DNA from: Deuterostichococcus epilithicus
Lineage: Eukaryota > Chlorophyta > Trebouxiophyceae > Prasiolales > Stichococcaceae
Direction of reading: 5' to 3'
Assembly (NCBI GenBank): GCA_033439295.1
Contig: JAVTLE010000008.1
Location: 1,426,001 to 1,490,000 of the forward strand
Length of the DNA: 64,000 nt
A model generated the notes under the pieces. It saw only the letters and a list, made by a program, of their open reading frames with translations. It was not told where the DNA came from and made no database searches. This document shows, piece by piece, positions 57,305 through 64,000 of this stretch. How positions within the stretch are numbered: the first letter of the stretch is position 1; every line of letters begins with the position of its first letter. The position numbers were made by a program, and so were the translations under genes.

Positions 57305-60300
57305 AAGAGAGCACGTCATTGCTCTTGTGAGACATAGTCACCATGATGGGCGGAATGGTCAGCTCCCGAATCTCGAGCTCAGCGCTGGCGAGCCCTGGGC
57401 GCAGCCCAACACCCGTGTGCTGCAGGGAGCCGCAGCCCAGCGCCTCAAACGAGGGTGGTGACAGAGCAGCGGCGCCTGCGTGCTGCGCCGCGATGCCTGG
57501 CGGTAGTGCATGCTGTGCAGCAACGGCCTGCTGCTGCTGCTGCTGCTGCGCCCCCCCGCCTCGCTCCGCCGCCTGCTGGCCGGCGCCGCATGCGGCGCCA
57601 GTGCTGCCGGACGTCATAACGCAGCCAGGCGCCGGCACTGCAACGGCGGCGGCATGCACGGCGCCACTGCTGCCATCGCCCGCGGCGCTGGGCGCTGCCG
57701 GCCCCGGGCTCGCGCGCTGCAACGCTGCGGCACGGCGGGCGGACCCGCTGTGGTGCGGCCGCACGCCGGAGGTCTCTCCACCGTTTGACGATCTGCGAGA
57801 GCTGCTGGTGCCGGCGCGCGAGCTGGTGGCCGCCAATGGCGGCTTGTCGTGGTTGTGCGACCCCTCATAGGTGGTCAGCAGCCGGCGGATGTCGGCGCCC
57901 GATCGCTCCACATGCTTGCGCACAGGGCAGCCCGCCGAGGTGCACTTGTAGTAGCTGCGCGGGTGGGGGTTGCCCTTCACTATCTTTTGGCCGTACCTGT
58001 GGTTGGGACCAACACACCGCTGCTGAGTGCAGACTCTGGACATCTTAGACACTCAAGCAGGCGAATGATCAAGTTGCATGGCGGCTGTGATGTGCTGCCA
58101 TGAGACTTGATTTAAGTGGTACTGCTGGGCAGAGGTCCGAGACATTCTGAGAGTTTTCAAGAGCATCGCACTTCCGCCAGCGGTATCCGTCATTGATATG
58201 GTCGACAGCGATCTCCACGTCCAGCGTGGACCGTCGCTCGTCGCCCCGGAGCTCACCCCGGATGACCTCGCCGCTTGCCGCTGTTGCCTCGAATAGTGTG
58301 CCGCCAGGCTGCAGCTGCTGCTGGGCGTGCTGGGGCTGCGGCAGAGCAGTCTGTCGCTGCGCATGCTGCAGTTCGCCTGATTCCAGTGGAAACACCAGCG
58401 TGCCGCCGCCGGCACTGCCGCAGCGGCCTGCGGCCGCTGCGGACACGAGTGCAGAGGCACCCGCGTCTGGCACAGCAGCACCATAGGCTTGCGCAGGCTG
58501 ATCTATCGCCGCGCCGTCCGGAAGCCTGTGCCGTTTCACCGTGGGCGCCAAGGTGTCCAGCTGCTGCTGCTGTACCGCGGATGCTGTCGGCATGATGCGC
58601 TGCATGTGCAACTGCTGCTGCTGCTGCGGCTGCGGTTGAGAAGATGGCTGCTGGGTGCCTGGTGCAGCCAGCTGTGTAGACTGCGGAAGCAACGCTGCGG
58701 GCGGCCGCATCAGCTGGAGCGAGCTAAGTTGCGAGTCCAGCACATGCTGCTGCTGCCTCGGCTGCATCCTCAGCTGCGGCAGCAAGGAGAAGGATCCGTC
58801 CTGCAGTGCCGCCTGAAGCGTTTGCCGCTGTGCCGGCTGCTGCGGATTTGCCTTTGGCTGCGGCAGAGATGGCGCCTGCTGCAGCGGTTGCGCCTGAAGC
58901 GCCGGCAGAATTTTGGCACCTGCATGACATCGACGGGATGATGATGACTGTTTCCATGCTGTTTACTCCTTTGCCTATATAACCTCACTGAAGATGGGCA
59001 GATCAACTCCAAACTTAAGCCAGAAGCAGGTCAATCAGCTTCGCCACACCGTTGGCGTGTGCCTCCTGGTCATGCTCCCTTTTGCGCTTTCCGGCATCCT
59101 GTTGCAGCAGCACCTGCGGCGGCGCCTGCACACCGCTCGTAGGGTGCCCAGCACTGTCAAAAAGGTACTGCACCGGTCGCTGGCCCTCACCAAAAAATTC
59201 TTCTGCAAACATTGTGGCGCTCGTCAGTCTCGGTGCGCTCACCTCACTTCGCATGTGATTCACAAGACGAAATGCGAGCAAGCGCACCTGAACAGTCAGA
59301 AGCTCGGTTCAAGTGTTGTCGCTGGCCTGGAGCCGCTGCACACTCTGTCTCCGCCTGTGCTTGGAATGACATCAGCAAGACCATGTGACAATAGCTGTTG
59401 CACGGTAGCGCTCCAACTGCTGAATTTTATTACTCACTCACATCCTGCAAAACGAGAAGTGGCCGGCCTCACCTGTGCGTCGCCACATCTGATGGGGCTT
59501 GCTGCTGACGACGGCTTCGAGTGCGAGTGGGCGCCCTGGACTATCGAGTTAGACTGCATCAATCGCTCATCAGACACGGCATCACCATCATGCGAGCAGG
59601 CCGGCTGGGCAGCTGGCATAGCATTATGGTGGACCTTATAGCAGTGCAAATGGCAGTTAAAAAATAACGAGATTGAAAGGTCAGATCTCAGAGCATTTGG
59701 TGCTGCATAGCGCCGAAAATTTCAGGGCCTAGATATGAAGCATGCGAACCTTGTAAATGGTGCTGGACACATGCCCGCCGATAGGGTCCCGCTCCACAGC
59801 CTTTTTCACGCTGCACCCCGAAAAGGTGCATCTGTAGTAGCACCTGGGGTAAGGGCTGTCCTTCACGACCTTCTCGCCATACCTACACAAGGCACGAGAA
59901 TGCACTGGCAAGCAGCATACATCAGCAGCATTGTCACCCTACGGCGCAGTCACTGCAGGCCAACAATTGGCACATGGTGGCATGGTCGAAATCATTGACT
60001 GACCAATCTGCCAGAGGTGCGCATGCCGGGAGGTCTGAGTATGATGAAAATAACGCACTTCTGCCAATCATAACCATCGCTGTTCGCCCTGCCGCTACTA
60101 CCCGGCTGCCGCAAGCTGCGGGCGACTGCATCTGCCTGTGAGCAATCACAGAGAGCCAAGTAACTCATGAATGAGGAAGGTTTTGAATTATCGAGATCTG
60201 CTCCGGGTATCTCATACGGCGCAACATCATTCAAGACCGCTGGACCGTCATGCTTTCAGGATGCAGCCGCTGCGCGCACCAGGCTGCCGGGCCGCTGGAT

Positions 60301-61148
60301 GGGGGCAGTGCAGCTCCGAGGCGCGTCCAAGGCACCCTGAACGTGCTGAATGGAAGCCATCCGTCAGTACCGCACATTGCTCCCGAAACTGTAAAGCCGC
60401 CGCATACGCAGCCCAAAAGATGCCACGAGGATGCAGCAGCGGAACAGTCGCAGTACCCCGCGCCAAGAGGCGCGCTTCTATAGTGACAAGGCGGCTCAAT
60501 CGCGAAACAGATCGTCTAGGAGATGCGGAAAGCACGTTGCGGTGCTAAAGGCTGAGCGGACTCCATCTCATCAGTCGATAGGGTGTTGCACCAATTTCCT
60601 ACCTGGAATGCGCCGCTGCTGATACGCAGACCTGTTGTCACGGAAATGTATCCATCATCAAGGGCTGCGTGCCGGAATCTCCCAATCGGCGTGGAGCTGC
60701 TCCGAAACAGAGGCACAGGCAGTGAGATGCCGGTCGTGGGAGATGGCTCCGCCGCATGCTGCACAGCAGATTATCACTGTTTTGTATGCTGGATTGCGAA
60801 TGTACAGGCATTGTCCGCTTCTGACATCAAAGTCGATCATGTTGACGCACATCAGTCGCGCGCGCGTGGAATTCCGACACCCTCAATCAATACCAATTTA
60901 CGCACCAATCCGATCGGCAGAAAGACTGGAGATTCGAGAGGTCCGGCATAGTGCTGCGCAGTTTGTCGAGGCAGACAGCGACCTGGGCCCAGTAGCGTGA
61001 CATTGATAGCCCGGTTGCCGCCGGTCTGGAATGGCGCCGACGAGAGACGCTGCGCGATGCGATGCTCGGAGGTTGAGTGCGTTGCTGAAGAATCTTTTGC
61101 TGACCCATGAGACGGTGGCAGCACTGGTTGCGGCGTGGGAGACCCCAT
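57159..61148 (-). CDS. group I-type WRKY transcription factor, two WRKY domains
   Basis: Minus-strand DNA-binding factor. A candidate first exon (61148-60906) is Ser/Pro-rich and ends in ESPVFLP, the motif found near the N terminus of group I WRKYs. Exons between 60900 and 60235 are unresolved. Domain 1: [10 protein letters not shown] (60095-60055) spliced to [33 protein letters not shown] (59880-59730), then [10 protein letters not shown]. Domain 2: [12 protein letters not shown] (about 58205-58170) spliced to [18 protein letters not shown] and [20 protein letters not shown], then [10 protein letters not shown] (58000-57850), a complete C-X4-C-X23-H-X-H zinc site. Between the domains are exons with [18 protein letters not shown] and a Gln-rich stretch. 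A Ser/Ala/Gln-rich tail follows domain 2. The stop at 57159 is only the end of the open frame, so the true C terminus may be earlier. Confidence 0.85.
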
Positions 61149-61733
61149 TGCTGCGCACTCATGCCGCTAGCATGGGGTGCGGAATTCGGCGGCTGATCTG
61201 CACTCATGCGCAAATGCAGCAACGCCCAAGCTACGGCGAATATCAGGTCTCTTGAAATTACGCCGTTCGGCGCGGCAAATGTATTGCAACAGCCATAGCC
61301 CCGTCCCTTCGGCTTCGGCGCACCTTGACTACTTATCGACCCTCTTCGTCCGCGTGGCGTTGAAGTTCAGGTGACCTCGCCTACAACTGTCTATTGCAGC
61401 GGCACACGTCCGGCTTTCTGCACCCGTAATCTCGACGTCGATCCGTGCGGAGAACTCGCGGCCCGACCCTAATGAAAGTGGGCAGTGATCCGACGCCTGC
61501 AAGTGTCTTGGTCGGTTCGGACCGGCTTCGAGTCACAGCTGCCGCAGTGCGGTTGCGTGGCCCTGCCAAGCCGGCAGGTCCGCTGCCATAGACAGAATTG
61601 CTCACTTGCGCAGCCTGCAGCCAACCAAGGGGGCTGCCGAAGGGCATCACCCCGCAGCTGCGGTGCGCCCGCGGCTGGGCACCGCGACACAAGTTGCCCT
61701 GCGAAGCGCAATCCGCATGCTCGCAGCTCAGAG
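61149..61733. promoter_or_regulatory. divergent region, WRKY/MED13-like
   Basis: About 590 bp separate the proposed WRKY ATG and the first in-frame ATG of the MED13-like gene. The plus-strand frame is already open from 61485 (starting at GTG), so part of this may be coding or 5' UTR. Confidence 0.35.
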
Positions 61734-64000
61734 ATGGCACCCGACGCCGCTCCGAGACGCCGGCAGGCCGGCGATCCGCGGCTGCACGTGAACTGTGCAC
61801 CCGCCTTTGCGGCGCGGCCGCTGCAGGGCGGTCCGCACCCGCAGCCCATCTGCCAGCCCTATGTCCCGCACCACCGCCAGCAGCCCGCTGGCGGGCCGAC
61901 AGCGGAGGAGCTGCAGTCGCTGCCACCGGCCGTGGCAGCCATTCTGACCGCGCCGGAGTGGCCATCGCCCGCTGCCTGCCGCATCGACGGCATTTCGCCG
62001 GCACTGCCAACATGCGGAGCGCAGCATGCGCCCGCCGCCGCCGCTGCCCCGTCGCGAACGTCGGACGGTGGCGCACCGGACGCCCAGCCGGGCAAGCGCA
62101 TGCGTCGGTGCGCGGCCCGGCAGCCGCTGCCGCCGCGCAGGCTGCCGGACTGCGCGGCGGCGCGCCTGCTGCTGCAGGCCGCATGCGCGCCGTTCGACAT
62201 CAGCCTGGAGCCCGCGCTGCAGCAGCTCGCCCCCGCCGTTCGCCCAGTGCCGCTGCCTGCCTATCTGCCCTCAGCAGGGCCTGCAGCGGCTGGGTCCCCC
62301 ACCGAGCATCGTGCTGCTGCCGCCGATGACGGTGACGGCGGCGGCACGCATGACCGCAGCAGTGTGGGCGCTGTGAGCGAGGCTGATGCGAGGCCGCCGC
62401 TGTTGCCGCCGCCGCCGCCGCCGATGCTGCCAGTGTTTGCGCACCCGGGGAGCCGGGCGCCGATGCCGGAGCAGGCTGCGATCCTGCGCGCGTGCGTCGA
62501 TGCCGACCGGCGGCCGCCGGCCGCGGGCGCCGAAATCACGGCATGGCCGCTGGAGCAGCCGCCGCTGCTGGTCGGATACCAGGAGGACTGGCTCGAGGTG
62601 GCACCGACGGCGCTGTCCATGTGGGAAAAGGTAGGTGCTGGCTCTTGACAGAGCGTTTGGGGCAATGTATATGCCCATAAATATGTCTGGGATGGTTTAC
62701 CATGTTTCGAGCATATAGCATTTGAACATTTCTCGAAGCTTGGCGGCCCGCCAATGGGTAAGCGTCAGAACCTGGGCCACATGGCAGCGCCACTTGAGCA
62801 AGTGCAACATTCGAGCACCGCACGGTGACGCCTCAGCACTGCACACATGCGCAACTTCCGGCTCTGCAGGCACCCCTGGAGCCGTATGCTGCGCCCAAGC
62901 CGGTCATCTACTTCGTGCTGGCGGCCGAGGAGCAGCAGCGGGAGGCTGGTGAGTGGGAAACGTTTCGGCCACTGTCAACCAGTAACTCTTAGAGCTGCTC
63001 ATCGTCAGCAACCAAGTCTGACGCTCGAGCGTTGTAGTGCAGCGTCTGACTGGCAGGGGCTCAGACGCATGCTCAGTGAAGAACTGACCAGATGCTCCAG
63101 CAAACGCCCGCCCCACATGTGATGCTGATTTTCTGGAGGCCCAACCCGTAGAGGCGCTGCTGGCAGAGCTGTCCGGCACCTATGCCGCCTGCCGCCTGGG
63201 CCAGCACTCGCCGGCGCCCGGCGCCGTGGTCACCTTCACGGCCGCCGATGCGGATAGCAGCACCAGCGTTGGCGGCAACGCCCGCGGCGGCGGGGAAGAG
63301 GATGAGGAATGGGGCGACGCGGCGGCGCTGCTGCAAAGTCTGCCGGAGGCGGACCGCAGGGCGATGGCGGGGCTGCGCGGCGCGGCGACGCGGCTGCAGC
63401 AGCGGCTGCTCCAGGACCCGCCGCCCCTCAGGCACGGTTTTCAGGGCGCCACACCACCCGCCCCTCCTGATAGCGGTGCACCGCGGGCGGCACGCGGCTG
63501 CCGCCATCCCCTGCGCGCTGGCTCAGAAGCCAAGCCTGCCCGCGACATGCAGTCTCGATCGCACGATGACGGCTGCACTGGGCCGCAACCGCAGCAGTCG
63601 TGCGCTGCATGTCTCTGTCGTTGAGGCCCTGCTGCTTGCTAGCTGCGGAGTCTGGTGGAGAAAGCCCTGAATTACCTGACCTTGAGCCGATCCGCAGGGC
63701 GCCCACGGTGGGGCTTCAGGAGCACCAGGACGCATGCGTCGTGGTGTATGCGGTGTCGCCGTCGAGCCACCCGCTGGCCGCTGTCGCGGCGCAGTTCGCC
63801 TGCGCCGCCTGCCTGGCGCCCTGCCTGCCCCCCACGCCGCCGCTGGCGGGTGAAAGTCTGCAGGCAGCGGCGAGCGCAGATGCAGAGGCAGTGACGGAGC
63901 ACGGCGCCGCCAGGAAGGCTGGCGGCATCGCGGACGCCGCGCCGGCACCACCATCGCCACCCATCTTTGACATAGGAGTGCACGCGTCCTCAGCAGTGTC
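61734..64000 (+). CDS. MED13: MED13-like Mediator kinase-module subunit, truncated by window edge
   Basis: Large Mediator CDK8-module subunit linking the kinase module to core Mediator. Visible exons: 61734-62630, 62870-62948, 63152 to about 63435, and a further exon from about 63690. Conserved MED13 C-terminal features are LLVGYQEDWLEVAPTALSMW, LEPYAAPKPVIYFVL, LLAELSGTYAACRLGQHSPA and VVVYAVSPSSH (about 63740). The preceding part holds LPPAVAAILTAPEWPSP and long Ala/Pro segments. The first in-frame ATG at 61734 is chosen; the frame is open from 61485. No MED13 N-terminal domain is visible upstream, where a divergent gene begins. The 3' end lies beyond 64000. Confidence 0.82.

Noticed and set aside
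57159-57330. A leucine run at the C-terminal end of the WRKY frame
   Set aside because: It is a CTG repeat read on the minus strand and could be 3' UTR. It was not taken as a membrane helix or leucine-rich domain.
1-64000. Search for transposons, LTR elements or other virus-like relics
   Set aside because: No transposase, reverse transcriptase, integrase or capsid-like frame and no long terminal repeats were recognised. The only repeats seen are short tandem arrays and hairpins.

Overview
The window is nuclear DNA of a photosynthetic green alga, probably a trebouxiophyte (Chlorella-like). It is GC-rich and dense with short introns ending in tgcag-type acceptors. It carries CAG/polyQ-rich reading frames, plastid and mitochondrial presequences, an LHCI antenna gene, a nuclear PsbY polyprotein gene and plant-type regulators (WRKY, HUA2-like, URT1-like). 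I see no bacterial operons, CRISPR array, rRNA, tRNA or recognisable transposon. Genus-level placement is a guess.

I support 17 protein genes. In order: seipin (-), PsbY polyprotein (+), a Q-rich terminal nucleotidyltransferase of the URT1 type (+), a HUA2-like CID protein (+), a mitochondrial Coa1/Tim21-like protein (-), organellar FolD (-), a TPT/NST-family transporter (+), a plastid CASTOR/POLLUX/PEC-type ion channel (-), a small double D-box protein that looks like a securin/PATRONUS (+), a small twin-arginine thylakoid-lumen candidate (-), TTC4/Cns1 co-chaperone (+), HIRA (+), mitochondrial ATP synthase OSCP (-), a DUF3593 plastid membrane protein (+), an LHCI apoprotein (-), a two-domain WRKY factor (-) and the 5' part of a MED13-like Mediator subunit (+) that runs off the right edge.

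Several neighbours are head to head over short gaps (seipin/PsbY about 250 bp, OSCP/DUF3593 about 220 bp, WRKY/MED13 about 590 bp). Others converge and share 3' regions (HUA2-like/Coa1-like, transporter/PEC, securin-like/lumen protein, HIRA/OSCP, DUF3593/LHCA). Functions are mixed housekeeping (photosynthesis, respiration, one-carbon metabolism, lipid droplets, chromatin, RNA tailing), so no functional cluster is claimed.

The most interesting signals are: the small protein with two matched D-boxes (candidate algal securin/PATRONUS); the PsbY gene with three PsbY units and the same 16-nt micro-exon three times; a WRKY protein whose first domain has lost a zinc ligand while both domains share an intron position; a 37-bp tandem triplication of a splice acceptor; a duplicated exon with an intact acceptor in the Coa1-like gene; and a series of hairpins in the PEC/securin-like intergenic region. 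Exon borders were worked out by eye from splice consensus, phase and protein-family conservation. Borders given exactly were checked for phase; the others are approximate. Single ambiguous bases (n) at 14098, 27594, 47725, 47734 and 47740 mark unresolved sequence.
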